From the NCBI GenBank assembly GCA_963965975.1, contig OZ014422.1, forward strand, positions 248,001 through 312,000: a stretch of DNA of 64,000 nt, in the 5' to 3' direction. Each line of letters starts with the position of its first letter. The first letter of the stretch is position 1. The position numbers and the translations under genes were made by a program. Below, in pieces: positions 24,566 to 40,565 of this stretch. The stretch comes from Xestospongia bergquistia. Lineage: Eukaryota; Porifera; Demospongiae; Haplosclerida; Petrosiidae. A model generated the notes under the pieces. The model ran no database searches, was not told where the DNA came from, and worked only from the letters and a program-made list of their open reading frames with translations.

Positions 24566-27500
24566 TTAATCATCAAGTTGACAAAGAATTGCAACTCCTC
24601 TGTTAATCCAATGGCTTTCAGGTTTGTTTGAAGGAAGTTGCATTGTAAGTACATAGTTAGTAGAGTGACCAGTAGTTGATAAAGTGCCTCGACGAGCACT
24701 AGTCTTGTAAACAGGGGCAGCATATGTTGGTTTGGATTGGAACTTGCTGCTCTCACCTGGTTTCAACCAGATATTAGGTAAAGAATCATAAAGTATTTTA
24801 GGATGTGACTCTCCAATGACTCCAGCCTCTCTGTCCCATCTAGCACCCTCCAAAAATAATCCCTATTAATTTAATAAACAATAATAGAATAGTATATATA
24901 TATCATACTTTGACATAAGCACCATCAACAGGTTTTTTTGTCATTGTATCTTCTTCTTTAAGTACTTCAAACTCAAACCCAAGATGATCAATAGGTATGG
25001 TATATTTACGAGCATAATTTTGAGATACACCTAATGAATAAAACATAAGATTAAGAGATAATAAAGTTACTATAATTATATAAAGAGATAATAAAGTTAC
25101 TATAATTATAATTATATACCTGTTAAGAAAGATTGAGTAAAATAGAAACCTGATATCCAAAAGACATTTGGTGCTTTATTTTCGATCCAATCTTGAAAGA
25201 ACTTAAGTCTATAATATAGCAAGTATTAGATACACATGTCATATAGCATTGTAATGTACCGGGCTAATAGATCATTGACATAACCACCTAGTGGTTTAAG
25301 AGATGGATATGATTTAGCTGCCCAAACTGCAGGTACTTTGCCAGTAATCATACTATCAAAGACATCCTCTAATTCAGAGGACATCACAACTAAACCCTAT
25401 AATAATGAAGAACATTATTGTCTATTATAGTCTGAAGGAACAGCATACTTTGAGAGCTTTTCTGATATTTTGTAGAGTAGATCTAACTACTGAAGTCAAT
25501 CTGTTATAACGTATTAGTTCTTGTCTTAATACAGTATTCATTGATTCTTTATATTCAACTGGAAACAAATGCATAACCTAACATCATTGAATAACAAGTA
25601 TATTAAATATAGTAATAGATCATTTAAGGAGTTACTACCTTCTCCATGTTAAAATCTGGTGGTAACTTTGAGAGGATATCAGTAGCTAGTTCATCAATTA
25701 CTTGTTGTGAGGACTTACCACTTCCTCCAGACATACGTGGTAAAGTCAATAAAATACTATCAAATAACTATAAAAACAGACAATTATATTTGTTATGACT
25801 CCTCAATGTTTAGCACACTACATACCTGTTGTGTTTCTTGATTATCCTTTGTGATGTCAGCATTTTCGTGAAGACCAAACACTTCAGGATGAGGAATGAT
25901 GGGAAGTGTTCGTATATAGTCAACATAAGACTGAAACTCTCCATGTGTGGGTGCATAATACATTCCAGAAGGTGAAAACCTTATAAAATATAATGTAAGT
26001 AATAATAACATTGTCTTTACAGCTGTCATTACTTGTGGTTGTCACTGTCTACAATATCTTGGCAGTAGAAGATGGAAAGGAGAGATAGCAAAAGACGACG
26101 ATCTTTATCATCAGTGACACGCCCACCATAATTACATTGACCAGTGAGATAAATCAAGGCATCGAGAGGTAGATCATCATATTCATTAAGGAACATCTAA
26201 TATAGTCACTGTCATCGATTAAGAAATTATAATATTGTGATACCTGCATTTGTCTCATTGATATTCTGAGATCTGATTCATTAAATTCATATGGAATATT
26301 CCAGCCTAGAGCACCAAATTTCCTTCTCTCTTGTACTAAAGCGTGAAAGAAACACAATCCGAACAACAATTTCCTCCATGCTTTTGGCTAGAGAGAAGAG
26401 TGAGAAAAGACTTTGACAATAACACATAATGTATAAGGTATATTAAATGTATTATTATTTACTTTATTGCAATCTTCAAAGAAACTTTTGTCAGAGATTG
26501 GATCATTAAGATAAGAACGTAACAGGTTAGCTCTCATTCCTTTGGGTGGTTCATTAGTCATCTTAACACCTTATAAGGAGATGTCCATTACATAGTGTAT
26601 TTATAACATATTATTAACAGTATGTACCATTCTGTAATATGGAGACAGGGAAGTCTTCTGTGGGATAGCTGGTCAACCAGAGACGAAATTCTTTATGTGT
26701 GTTCTCAGGTATAATGACCTAAAATGAAGACAATTGTTATTATAGTAATTTATATAATATATTCGTACATACTTCTTCACATATTTTTTCAAGTTTTGGC
26801 ATCCACGATGTTGCCAGATGGCAGTTTTGAAGTACAACCCAAGTCCCTTCTTTGATAGCTTTGTCAATCATATTAGCAGCAATAGGTCCCTATATAATAC
26901 ACCAGTAATAGTCTAAACAGGTACACTTCAATATACCTGGCCTTGACCCAATGATATACACTGACATCTTGTTCCACCAAATCCTTTATCCTCTGCAAAT
27001 TTGAGGAGACCAGCCATTGGATCTGCTCCAGGAGATAAAACAAATATAAGAGGAGCACAGTTATATGAGTCAGCAAAACTGCCTGCTAAATCAAATGTTG
27101 GAGGTTCTATATATTGCCGGCCAATTTTATCAACAATAAAGTTCTGTACAGCAGGTATGATTTTATCTGGTCTAATACAACGAAGGACAACCATCCTACA
27201 AAAGAAGAAAGATAGCTGTATATACATGTGTGTGGAGTATAAATGCATACCGATCCAATCCTTGTAACTTCATCTCCCAGGGATCAGGAAATTTGGACTC
27301 GTGAGGTGAAGTAGAGTCATATACAGTTTTCCATTCCGCTCCAAAGTCTAAAGAACATTTATTATGATTGTTACTAACATTAATAAGACAACTAACTTTT
27401 CATTAATCCTTTAAAATGAGGCAAATCAGAAACACGTACAATCTCACCCCATGATTTATCACTCAGCCATTGAGGGAATGGATTAGGATGAGGGTTCTCT

Positions 27501-30500
27501 AATGCTACACCTCCAGTCAATAGAAACCTCCATGTATCCTCATCAACTTCTCCTTTTCCTTTCAATATTCCAATACAAAGAATGAAAGAGAAAAGAAGTT
27601 TGTCTTTCTCAAACAATGACCGACAGACATTGTTATAAATACTGAGTGTAAAGTGGTCATTGAGATTTTGTATTCTTTCTTGAAGATCAGAGGACTTAGT
27701 ACTGTTAGCTATAGACTGGATATATAAGTTGATGAACCACGTCAAAGAGTATTGGTACATGGGTTCAATGTTTGCTAGATCAGAGATACAGAAAAACAAG
27801 ATGGAGGAATGAACAGATACTGGATGGTAACCATTTCTTGTCTCATCTATTTCATTTTCTGTTGCAGTGGCAATTTCCTAATATGGAAGTATTGTAAAGT
27901 GCTTTAAACTGACTTAAACTGTTTACTTGTTTAGCTGTGATTTCTTCTGAAAGAGTTTTGGATGAAGAGAGAATTTTAATGGCTGTCTCATCTTCCAAAA
28001 TATTCCCCTACAGACAACATTATTAATTCATCAAATATCATATGATATAAACAATACCTCAGCTGATAGAACTTCTAATATCTTGTCTTCAATTTGTTTC
28101 AACTAGTTAAATAAATATCACTAAACTATTACAATATTTGATTCTACTGACTTGTTTTTTGTTCTCTGCACTCTCCAAAATCAACTGATTCTTCTTCTCT
28201 TCAAGTTCAGGCTTTTCTTTAGCAGCTACTATCCCCAACAGCTGATCTTCCAATCCAGTAGGAGTTATCATAAAGTTCACCAAACATACCTGAGTTATAA
28301 TTATCATATATACATATCATAATATATCCTATGTCTACCTTTACTGAGACCTCAGGTAAATAATGAGGATTTCTGAGACGAGTTGTGATATAGAATCTAA
28401 AGTCCTGACTGAATTCAATAACATTCTCTCCCAATCTCATATATTCCACACCACCTTGTTTGAAAGTTTGTTTAAGTAGTAGTGGTTCAAGTAATGGATC
28501 CAATTCCTCTCCTACATTCTCTAATAAGACAGGTGTACCAAATTGAATACAATTTTCTAATGTACGAGCGTATGTGGGATCTGAGAGTTTAATGACTGCA
28601 AGTTTGTTGGGTCTCTCTAAATTTTTGATCCATTTATTAGCTTGTCCTTGTGGGTCGATGAGGAGAGGCCAACGACGTGAGTTTGTGACAATGATACCAT
28701 TATCAACAGAGAAGGAATCCACTGGTAAACCTGCTATCTGCCAGGAACGGATCTTGACAGGTTGGCCGAGGGTAGCATTGAGAGAGAACTGTTTTGAACA
28801 AGGGATGCCTTTCTCTTGACATAATTTAAGCCATCCCTGGACACATTCTTGTCTAAAGTCAACAGTAAAAGCACCCAAATATGCTACTACTCCTGAAGAC
28901 AGCAATACATCCCCAGTGATATTATTGTAGCGAACACCAAGCTCCCTGGCTGCCTCACTCCAACGATCTTTCTCCCCTCCTAAACCTCCGATAAGCTTCT
29001 CAGCACGATCCAGTTTCTTGGAACATATATCAATATTTTCTTCTAATTGAGCTTTCTTTTTAGTCATAGCATCAAATTCCTCATTTAAAGATTGAAGTTT
29101 ATCAAGAATCTAACATTAAGATAGATATATAATATTTTATCTATCACACTTACAGTTTTTAGTTCAGCTCTCTTTGTGTTCAATTTCTCCATTTGCACTG
29201 ATAGTTCTCCTTGGGCTATTGCTAATGCTGCTTTCTTAGGAGCTACTACTTTAGCCACTCGATCGTAAACCTCCATAGCTCTTACCCATTTACAGAGACC
29301 TTCACAAGCTGTTGAGGCTGTCTTAACTACATCAGGATTGAAGTCTGCATTAGGCATATATCTAAAGACAAGACAAGTGAAGGATGAAACAATACAGAGT
29401 TCAACTCTTTACTTTTCTCGTATCTTTTTCATAATAGCAGGTTGAATATTGTCTTTATCATAGTTCTTTAAGTAGTCCAGAAATTTCATGTCACCAAGTA
29501 ATTTCTGTGAGGGTCCCCAAAAGTCTTCCACCATTTTTCCAGATCCACTCGGATCAGGTTTTCTCTCTGGTTTAATAGACCTCATAATACATACAGCTTC
29601 CATAACTAATTTTATAACAGGAGGTGGATTCTTCATAGCCTTTACTAAAGTAATATCAGAAGGTTTCAAAGTGTTCAGAGCCAAAATAGCTGCCTCCAGT
29701 GCTGGAATAGCCTCAGCTAGATCACTTTCACAATCATCTTTAATAGCTTGAGACTTAGCTGCAGCCTCATTAGCGACAGCTTCATCAGCTGCAACAACCT
29801 AGTGTGTGAATCATGTTGTATCATCATATTGTTGTATTTGGACTGACTTCTTTCTTAGCCTCTGCCTCCACTGTGTCTTTCTCAATTTTTACCATCAATT
29901 TAGCTGTCTCTTCACTTGTCTTTATTAACTCTGGTTGAAGCTCTTGTAGTTCTTGTTGCATTACTGATACCTAATACAATATTCAGTACATACTTCTCTA
30001 TGTTACAATAATGTGCATTTTATACCTGAGAGGCTGCAAATTCAAGTCTTTCTAAACCAGTTGTATATCTTTGTTTGAGTGTCATTATTTCGTTTCTTTT
30101 CAAGTTTAACAAACTTTTCAATGTAAGTATTAACTCCAAATATGAGGTGGGTGTGACATAGTTGTGACGACGTAACACAGCAAAGTATTGGTCAGAGAGA
30201 CTTCGAACACTCTATAATGAAAAGAGAGTAATATTATAATTATTTTTAGACTACATTATTATAAACCTGATGGAAATGTTGACACATTGATACACATTGT
30301 AATCTCATGCTGTCTTCCATGTCTAAGTCTTCCAGAAACTTGTTAGCTACCATCTCTAATGCATCTTGAGGCCAAGCCTAATGAGATTAGTACATTTCAT
30401 TTAGGACTTATTAATGTAGGGGTCTTGTCTCTTACTTGAAACCAGTCAATTGTGCAGCAGTTGATGAGAGAGGGGAACATACGAAGACGATTACGGAATG

Positions 30501-33500
30501 CATCTCCAATAGGACTCATTGCTAATACAACATGAAGGTTCTCTTTTACTCTCTCAATAAAGAAATTATACATGGAGAGAGGTGTTGCTTCTATTTTCTT
30601 TCCCTATAAAAATATATTAACTACTATTTTTAGTTTGTATGCAAATATTACTTGTGTTCGTGCAATGACTTGCATTTTCTCGATAATGTCAGCTTTCTCA
30701 TCAGGAGGAAAAAGATTGGGTACATCCCCCGTATTAAGGATCATATTAATGTCTTCAACAAATGATTCACTTTTAATTTGGTTATCACTGAACAGGAATA
30801 CAACTTGTTTACCCTCAGTACCTGCTTTAATCATCATCTATAACGAATAGGGGCAACGGATAAATTACTCATTAATTTATCAATTAAAACCTTTTTAATA
30901 TCATCTCTCCATTCTACTGTTGTATAATTTTTAGTGATTTCAATTTGAAACAGATCATAATCGGCCATAAAAGTGGCTAACTTTGCAGCACTCTGACGTC
31001 CACTACCACCAATACCTACAAGATATGTACATGTAATATTGTTCTAATACATGTACTAGTGAGCTTACCAATACACAATACATGTCCATTGTCTTGTTTA
31101 AGAACTCGACTAATTCTTGAGACATGTTCAATAGCAAATTTAAACATGACCAGTTTCATAGGAGTCTTGGTCATTTGATTGTACTCATCCAAATAACTAC
31201 AACATCAATAAACACACATTGATTACTATAGTAAGGACTGACTTTTCAATAGTACTAGTGAGCTCCTGAAAATCATTGACTTCATCGTACACACGAGGAT
31301 CAACTCCAGGTATCATATAATCACCAAAGAAGAGTCCACGTATATTGTCATCACAAAGTGTACCAGCAGGAGGTGCTAAATGTTTGAGGACTTTGTCTAA
31401 ACCGACTTTGAATTGTTGTTGAGTGGTATCTCGAACAATATCAAAGAAATGTTCCCTGTATTCAATATTGTAATTTATAATATACTGGTATCTTCATGTA
31501 GATACCTGTCTTTATCATCAACTAATCTATCGTAGAACACACGATACACTTCATGGACCCAGAGACGTATCAGCTTATCACCTTCGTTCATGTGTGTCTT
31601 TGGAACAAGGAGAACACCTCGTACAACACGAGAAAAATCTCTCAAGTTAAAGACATAGTGCGATTTGGATGGTGTTGGTAAGAAATTAGTAACAGCAGAT
31701 TTATAGACCTCCATTGTCGCTTGGACTATTATCTAGTGGAGAGAAGATGTACTACTGATCACAAAGAAATTAAATTAAGTGCATTTTTCTATAGTTATTT
31801 CCTACCTTGCCTAGTCTATTAAATATAGCATCATAACCTCTACTAAAGTGCCAGTCAACCATTGATGTAAAAATACGTGTCATTGTTGTATCATCAAATG
31901 ATTCAATGGAGATAACGTTAAAGTGACGAGAGAATCGTCCAGTAATAATGTTCCTTCCACCTCCTGGAGGACCCATAGCAGCAACAAGTAGCTAAAGAGG
32001 GTACTAAGTGACAATATAATGTTATAATATCTACATACCACATCAGTTAATTCTAATTTTGAAGTGTCTTTCTTATCGTACCAGTGATAATGATCTCTCC
32101 ACTGACGTAGTAATTCAATAGGAGGTTGAGCACCATACTTTTCTTTAGCTGGCATATTTAGATCGTCTACAAATACAACTGCTTTTTTGCCCATAGGAGG
32201 ACCATAAACACCTTTACGACGTCTACAATATAATAATGACAACAATAGTTATATAATGTTCTACATTACCTGTCCAATTTAGACATAATAATATCTTGTG
32301 TTTGATTGGCTGATGTACGAGCAGAGAAATTAACTGTATTAGGAACATATCTATAAACAAAATATAGAGCATTTATTATAATATATAGAATATATATAAT
32401 GACTTACTGATCTTTAGGAAGCTGAACTAAATAACTGTTTGTAATAGCTGACTTTCCTGTACCAGTGGGCCCCACAAATAAGATAGGTATCTCATCTTGT
32501 AGGTATGTGTCCAGAAAGAATCTTTGACGAGCTGTATCAACTGTAGATATGATCAGTTCACTAACCTAAGTTATAGTAATATTATTATAATGCACAATAT
32601 ATGAAGTACTTTAGCATCAGGTGATATGGAGCTGTTCTTATCAATGGAATCTTCCCAACCTGTCCAGATACCTCCTAACTTCTGGAAATAGTAATCAAAT
32701 ACTGTCCCTCTCTCTGGAAAGAGGTTAGCCTAATTATTGAAATTAAAAGTTATGTAATAGAAAATTAAAGACTGACTTTGCCAAGTTTAAAACTTTTAGG
32801 TCTGGGAAACTGTGTGTCCGTTCCTGATATCAATGTACGAAAGAAGACATCAAATTTTTTACGAGAGTCTCCATTCATAGTTCCTCCAAGTGTCCAAACA
32901 AGAGAGAAAAGAAAAAGACATTGTAGCCAAAGAGATATCTGCATCTGTGACATATCAGGTTGACCATCTCTACCAGATCTGTGAAGAGAAGTGTGTTAAA
33001 TACACCACATATTATAATGTCTGTCTGACTGACTATAGATAGCTAATATGAATATAGATAAATAGATAGTATGGATGATGGATATTTTGATGCATAAAGG
33101 ATAAACAGTGGTTGTATATAGCTAGTGAATGGATGAATGAATTAAATTATATTTCTCAGTACCTCTTTATTTCTTCCATTAGACAAGAGTACAGTCTCAT
33201 ATGAGAACATGTCAAGTGAATACCAGATGTCATTATAAACAACTGACAATTATGACGAATAAAATCTGTACAGAATATATCACTAATAAATATAATATGA
33301 TATTAAAATAATTGTTATTGTAACTTTAAATATTTGTTAGTGTTAGAGTTGACATCTTCTTACATTGTCAGTTATAAATGTGTTTCTTAAAATAAAACTA
33401 ACTAAGTTATACTCTTACCAAGACAAGGATCGATAAGCCATTCAAATAGATCTCTGATCATTGTTCTATTTTCTTCAGAAATAGAGTCTGGTAGTGTGTT

Positions 33501-36500
33501 CATATATGACTCAAAATGAGGTCTCCATCCTAACTGATGAGGCTCCATATATATCATACCACAACGAGATACTGTCGCAGGCGAGGCCACTTCAAGATCT
33601 TCAGGTTCAAAGATTAAATTCTGTTTATTACTCATCTGTATAATCTCTCCACTCATCAAACAAAGCTAAAATGTAACAGCTGATATAATGCACTAGTAAT
33701 TGTATATATACCTTTTTATTGTCATCTAACACAGTGTTCATATTTTCAATCCATATAGCATCTACAGGTCCGTCAAATATAATCCACTTACGATTCTCAT
33801 CAGTTGCTGAAGCCTGTTCTCGAAATGCATTAGCCAGAACACCATCAGACCATTCATGGGACACAGGATCAAATGAACCATATAATTGTGACATTGGCAT
33901 ACTCTTTGGATTAATAATTCGAAAATCAACTCTATATTCTTCCATTAGTCCACTGGTCTGTAAGTCAGCAAGAGCAGCTGCTAATACTTTGTATGCACTA
34001 GTCTTGCCTCCCAGAGGATCACCTACTATCATAAAACCATGTCTGACTAACATCATTTCATAGATCTGTATGATCTTCATGATAAACCAAGGTACTGGTT
34101 GAAGACCCATACGTGCAATATTGTCTTTTATTGCATCATTGATATTATCATAGTCTGGTTCAGGGAGAACAACTCCAGGAAACAGATCACTAGTTATACC
34201 CTCAAACAGTGGAAGATCGTGAGCTAAAAATTTGGGCAAATTAACATCATTGATAGCTCTCAAAAGAAGAATGCTTTCATCTTCATCTGGATATTTTAAC
34301 TTTAAATTTCCAGCAGCAGTAAGTACTGATTTAACAGCTCTCATACCTAATTAATAACATATCAATTATATTTATTAACTATTGTTATATATAAACTTAC
34401 CATAATCATAGTGATGCTGTGATGAAAGCTGTTCAGAACACAATCTATATGTGGCTACAATTTTTGCAGCAAGACTACGAGCATCTACAAATCCCATTGA
34501 ATACAACATAATCTCACCAATCAAAGCATAATCAGGTACCATCATAGCTACAGTACGAAACAGCACCTTTAACAAAGAAATACATATATGATATTAATAC
34601 TAGAGAGCAGGTTGTTATTTACTTTAAGATTGTCTGGTAACTCTTGACGTCCAGCATAACCTGGGTTCATTGTGATGAAGATGGTACATGAGGGATCAAG
34701 TGATATCTCTGTCCCTTCAAAAATAAATCTCTCAAGTTTTTGTACTACAGCTTGTTGAATACAGAGGATTTGTTGGGCTATTACAGACAAGACTTCCAAT
34801 TCAATACGATTGAATTCATCGAAACAAGCCCATGCTCCAGCTTGTGCTAGCCCTTTAAAGAATTTACCCATAGCTTTGTAATCAAGACCATCTGAGCAAT
34901 TAAATACGACACATTGTTTAGCGACAGCTTTAGCTAAATCTTTACAAGTCTCTGTTTTACCAGTACCTAAAATATCATGTGATATTATTAATGTCTATTA
35001 CAACACTCTCACTGACCAGCAGGTCCTTCTGGTGATCCTCCTAAATTCAATTTAATGGCTCCCATTAGAGTACGATAACATCGATCAGTCAACGGAGTAA
35101 TAACCAATCTCCCAGTGTTACCGAGATATTCATAACCATAAGTTACATCAGTAGTGATCATTTTCACTAACACTTTGCCCTCTTCAAAATAGTACCTCAA
35201 TTGACTGATCCATTGGAAGTCATTGACAGATGTGACATTGTCTTCATACAATTTAGCCACTACATCTCGTGCTGAACAATATACAAATATAACTTAGTGT
35301 ATACATAAATGTCAATACTTACCATGTACATCAATGACAGTGAGAGCTCCTAATGTAATACGCGCCATTTTGGGTAACTTTCCTCTCACCATCTCTACAA
35401 TCTTATTAATTTGACCAGTACACTTATCAAGGTAATCCTAAACCATATTAGCTAATGATGATGTAACTATTAGTTGATATACAGTACCTTTAATGTGCCA
35501 TCTCTGATAGCATTATTGACATCCTCTGTCCAATATATTGAGCTAGCAGCAATAACAACTTGTCCAGGCCATTCTAGTACCCATTTTTCACGTGGTGTTG
35601 TAAGATATGCCTCCACTGATTGTGCCATAACGTCACATAAACTTTTTATCATCACTTGTTGAACACGTAGCAACCATTTCTCAACCATACCCTATATAAT
35701 TATTGTTAAAATATCATATTATTATAATTATATAACTATAGAGAGAAAAATTTACTCTTGCTTCAGCTGGGATAACAGTTTCTGAGAAAGGGACTGTTTC
35801 TTTCTCACTGCTGATCATTGCTGTCACTTCCTGTGTCTCAGTGAACTGAAGTTTTGCAATACCTTCAAAACATTTCTTCAAATGTGGTTGGACTCGTGTT
35901 GGATCTTTAGTTTCTGACAAGATCTCTAGCAACTCATCATTAGAGAGAAAGAAGAATCGTGGAAAGTAAAGACGTTTCTTTTCAAGGTAGTCATTAAGTC
36001 CCTTTTGAATCTCTTCTAACAATTGATTTGATTCTTGTAATTTACTGAGCATATTATTCTGAGCTGTCACTACTAAGGCATGACTATCTTTGACCTAGTG
36101 ACACTAAAAATAATGTTGTATATCACAATTGTACTCACTGATTCTGTCATGATATCTCTCCAATATCTGTCTACAATAGAAAATTTGCGACCTTCTTCAG
36201 GCATCTGAGCCATAATATCTTCTGAAGAGAAGATGGGTTCCAAATACAACCAAGTTGCTTGACACTGTAGAGATAGAACTTGAGTTAGTCTGTACGGTCT
36301 CTCTCTCTCTCTCTCTCTACCTTAAGCCAAGCATCTAATATATCCTGTATGAGTAACAGTGTTTCTTCCCATTGTTTGATTTCTGCTTCAAAAGGTTTTA
36401 TAAATGGAGAACCTCTCATTGTCTGTGTCTTGACAACATGATCATCCAGTAACATCTGGATATCATCCACTGATGATAAAATGGACACACCCTATGTAAC

Positions 36501-39500
36501 AATGGATCAACCTCTAAAGCAGACAATACTCAATATCTTACAGTATCACGATAAGCTATAAAATTAAAGCACATGTCTTTCCATTCTGTCTTCATTTTAT
36601 CCATTGCTTTCTCCAGTGAATACTCTTTGCTAGCAGATGCACCAATCTCCTCTAACCTATAGTTAGTTATATATGAGAATATAATCTGTCAAGTAATATC
36701 TTACTTGTCAAGATGTTTATCAAGTCCATAGTCTATCATTACACTCAATGGTGTAGTAGGTTCAGGCTTCAAATCAAATCCTACAATATCAGACATCTAA
36801 AGAAAGAGACAATATTAATGAGGTAGCATACACCATCATCCATTCATTACACCAATGTATTGATACTATAGATATTGTTTGATTCCTTACTCTCTCCCAG
36901 TGACGATCTCTTATACCAGGATTACAGAAGACCTGGAGTAATGGCAGATGTTGTTTGAACTTGTCTAATTTAGATTTGGTCACTTCAGCAGCACGTTTAG
37001 GATTTGGTGTGTCAGAGAATGTTTTTGCTAACTTGTGCATTGTACGCCACATGTTACCAACTTCTTCTTCCACATCCTCTGCATTTAAGTCTACAAAAGG
37101 ACCTAGAAAGAGATAATAAGAGTATATATTTGTTATTCTTTTCTTGGTACTAACCATTCATCCACTTGTCGTGACTAATATGGAATTCTAGTACAGTATT
37201 CCACAGTCTCTCAAATGGTTCTTTCATGCTTGTTATGGACTGGATTTGAGGAAATGGTGTTGTATTCCATTCCAATAATTCTTCTTCATTATTAATAGCC
37301 TAGATGTCAATTAATATAGTCACTAATACTTACTATATTACCATAGCCTTCTCTTTAGAGCTCTCTAATTTCTTACTAAGTTCTGCTAGTTGTTCTACAA
37401 CTGTTCTAATGTCCTCTACATTGCGAGGTATCTGGAGTAAAATATAATATGACAAACTGATCATAACTGTTTCTACTGACTTCTTTTTCTTTATAAGTAT
37501 CCACTTCGTTCTGATATTCCATGAGTAATTCTTCAAATTTCTGGACTTTTTCCTTGACTTCATTTTCTGCTTTCTCTCTCTTTGATACTAATCTCTTCTG
37601 ACTCACTTCAAAGATGGGATCCATTCGACCAGGCCAGTTAAAGGTCTGACTGTTCAACTTCAAGTCATCCTCTAAAAAATATCACAAGTAATTTCAATTT
37701 CTCATCTACTGCTATGAATACCTGGGAATGTGACATAGTCAAAGAGAAACATGACACGTTGTGCAGTTTGTAGAACTTCTTGTTTTAATTTATAAGCAGT
37801 CTCATCTCTAGACTGAATATAACAATACAAACTGTTCATAGAATGCAATCATATTTTATTTACTGTGACTAAAAACTGAGAGAGTTGAACCATCTCTTCA
37901 ATTGAGTTTGAATCTTCATACACTTTAGATGATATCTCATCATAGCGTCGACATAAACTATAAAGAGTGAGTCCCTCAATTCAATTCATTAATTAATATG
38001 TCCTTACTCTCTGTTCATTTCTCTGTTTTGCTCCAATAAGCGTTTTATTAGTTTACTCACTAACTCCTCAGCATGAGAGGCAAGCAAGTCATTTACTTCA
38101 CCAACATTTAAGATGAGCAAGTTTAAATAAACTGTACGACGTAAAACTTTAAGAAACCTTATTGTCTCTTTTAGTTTATTAATATGCTATAAAAATTTGC
38201 TAAATTGTATTATTAGTAAGTAGTTTCTATACCTCGCCATATTCTCTAAGATATTGGTCTTGATCTTTTTTGGGAAATGTTTTTTTGAGAAATGTTTCTA
38301 GTTCACGGTTAGCTGTTCCATCAAGTAAATTATTGTAGTCCATGTACATTTTTTTGTATCTTTATAATATACAGTAACTAAGTTATAATGGTAGATAACT
38401 TTGCTCACTTCTTTACACCAACAAAGTTAGCTTTAAGATATTGATGTGCCACTCGTCTTGCTAATATTACTGATTCATCTAAGACTGGCATGGAGGGTAT
38501 GACCATTTCTAGTCCTTGAAGATCTGGAAATAGTACATGCTCCACCTGACATTGTAACAGAACAATTAAATGGCATTAAAATATTTTCTTATTACCCTCG
38601 GCAATTTGTGAGCACTCTCTACAATAACAGTTACTAGTCGATTCACTATTCCTTCAAGTTGTTCCAAAGGAGGATCAAAGATAAAATCAGATCCTTTGAC
38701 AAGAATATTCAGACACAAGACCTGTAATAAAACAACTAGGAACATGCTATGTATAATGAATGGCTTACTGGTTGAGAAGTGAAGAGAGTGTCAGTGAATT
38801 CACTATATTGATTTCCATTCTATTAATACAATAATATAATGTAATGTAATGTGGTTAATGTCCATCATTGTTACTTTGTATAGTTCTAGAAAGCTCAGAA
38901 ACTCATCAAGTGAGTTCTGTACACATTCTCTTAGTTGTCTAGCCATTAGACTACAAGCTGTGTTAAAAAAGTGCTCGGCTAGGATGGCTCTCTCCTCTGG
39001 TTGTGAGGGAATGAGATGAGCCCAACTCTCTTTGTAAGTCCGGAATACAGTTCCACAATCAAGTATCCATCTATAAAAGAGGATGCTAAAATAAGCAGTC
39101 ATTTAATTTAATAGAACATACTCATTCTCCAGTGTTTCTCTACAATTTGAACATTGTTTTGTTACTAGATTTTCAAACTCTTTTGGTTTCATTGGTAAAT
39201 TTGCTCCCAACAATGTCTCACATTTGACAAATCTCAAATGAGAATATCTAGTACAATATACCAACATAGTTTGTGGACATGGCATCTGTATTATACATAC
39301 TTGTTATGCCATAATTTCTGCAACTCTAACATGACGGTATTAGCAATGAATAATTGAACTTGTTGAGCATCTAAAATTTGACAAAAGTTCTCATGCCAAG
39401 GAACAGGAGCACGCACAATTCTAAAGCATACTAAACTGAAGAGATAGCTGACATTTAACAAACTGACCTTTTAGGAGATGTAAGAGGTGTAGCATCAATT

Positions 39501-40491
39501 TTTAATCTTTTCTTTTCATCAGGATCAATTAATATATAGTCCACGACAGCCTTTCTGAGACTGAACTGATAATCATTGAGTACTTCATCTTCTAATGTAT
39601 CACAGAGACTAGCAAACTCTGGTTTTCTAGCTAGTTTGGGTGAAACACGACTATAGATTTTTTTCATTTGTATTGATGGCATGGGTTCAATATCCTGATC
39701 TCCAATGCCTCTATTAATATAATATTTGTAGCGCTAAATAATCAGTTAATAGGAGATCAGAAAATAAAATAAAAATCTTTGTACCTGGACATCTTTCTCC
39801 TTTGGTTGACCATTGATCTCTTTAGCCCATTGCTCCAGTATTGTCATTTGATTAAACTGTTCACCAGGACTCATTGGTCGAGAGGGAGAGGGACTGATAT
39901 GTCCGCTTTTTGTCCTTGGTCTCTGATGAACATGATAACCAGAGGGTACAGGCAGTGGAATTTTAGAAGGAGAAGGAGATTTTGCATATGGATGCTGTGG
40001 ACCAGCTGAAGAGAGAACAGATTGCAGTAATCAATTGTTCATTCTCTTCCATTCTATTAAATGAATTTAACTTGTGCAAATATACTTACATAATGATTTG
40101 GTTCTCCTTCTTAAAGATCTTAGTTTAAGATTGGAAGCTGTTGGGGTGTAGTTATTTGCAATAGATTCTGATGGAGATCTTGCATACTTCTCTTCTTTAA
40201 AAGGGGCAGCTTTTGTCCATGACACTCCTTTCAGTATAGGAGGGTTTTCCAGATTATCAAGAACAAGCTGTAGGAGAGAATAAAGTGACCTAACGTTTGA
40301 GAATGGAAAGAGATCTACCTTATACAATGGAGAAGGTTGCTCATGAGAAGTAGGTACAACAGGTATGGAAGGAAGAATAGATCGAGCTCTAGCAGCTGGA
40401 TTAACTCTCTCTTCTACCCGGCTCTACATAGAGTTGCAACAATTAACAACCATCAATGGTCGTGGCTGAAACTTACTTTAGAGCTAGCCAT
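24566..40491 (-). CDS. DNAH7: Axonemal dynein heavy chain, single-headed inner-arm type (DNAH7-like)
   Basis: Motor ATPase of cilia and flagella, in about 70 short exons. Start MASSK at 40491; a Ser/Pro-rich leader (40,430-39,800) precedes '[20 protein letters not shown]', which with '[16 protein letters not shown]' resembles DNAH7. Tail and linker run to about 35.3 kb. AAA1 P-loop 'GPAGTGKTET' lies at about 35,010-34,960 with '[20 protein letters not shown]'. AAA2 is '[10 protein letters not shown]' (about 34,010), AAA3 '[10 protein letters not shown]' (about 32,460), AAA4 '[10 protein letters not shown]' with the usual Arg (about 31,000). The coiled-coil stalk lies at about 30,100-28,950. 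AAA5-AAA6 follow, then the C-terminal domain ending '[15 protein letters not shown]...[10 protein letters not shown]' with stop 24568-24566. The C-terminus favours DNAH7 over DNAH3 or DNAH12, but the three are close relatives. Complete, near the family length of about 4,000 residues. Confidence 0.9.
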
Positions 40492-40565
40492 GTTATGTCT
40501 TTTTTCTTGTACTTATCTGCTGTTAGACTGTTACCATGGTACTTTGGGTGGAGCTCAGAAAAAAC

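Noticed and set aside
28574-28819. Plus-strand frames inside the dynein gene (also at 29,488, 30,572, 33,719, 35,474)
   Set aside because: Antisense shadows of long dynein exons; no splice or domain support.
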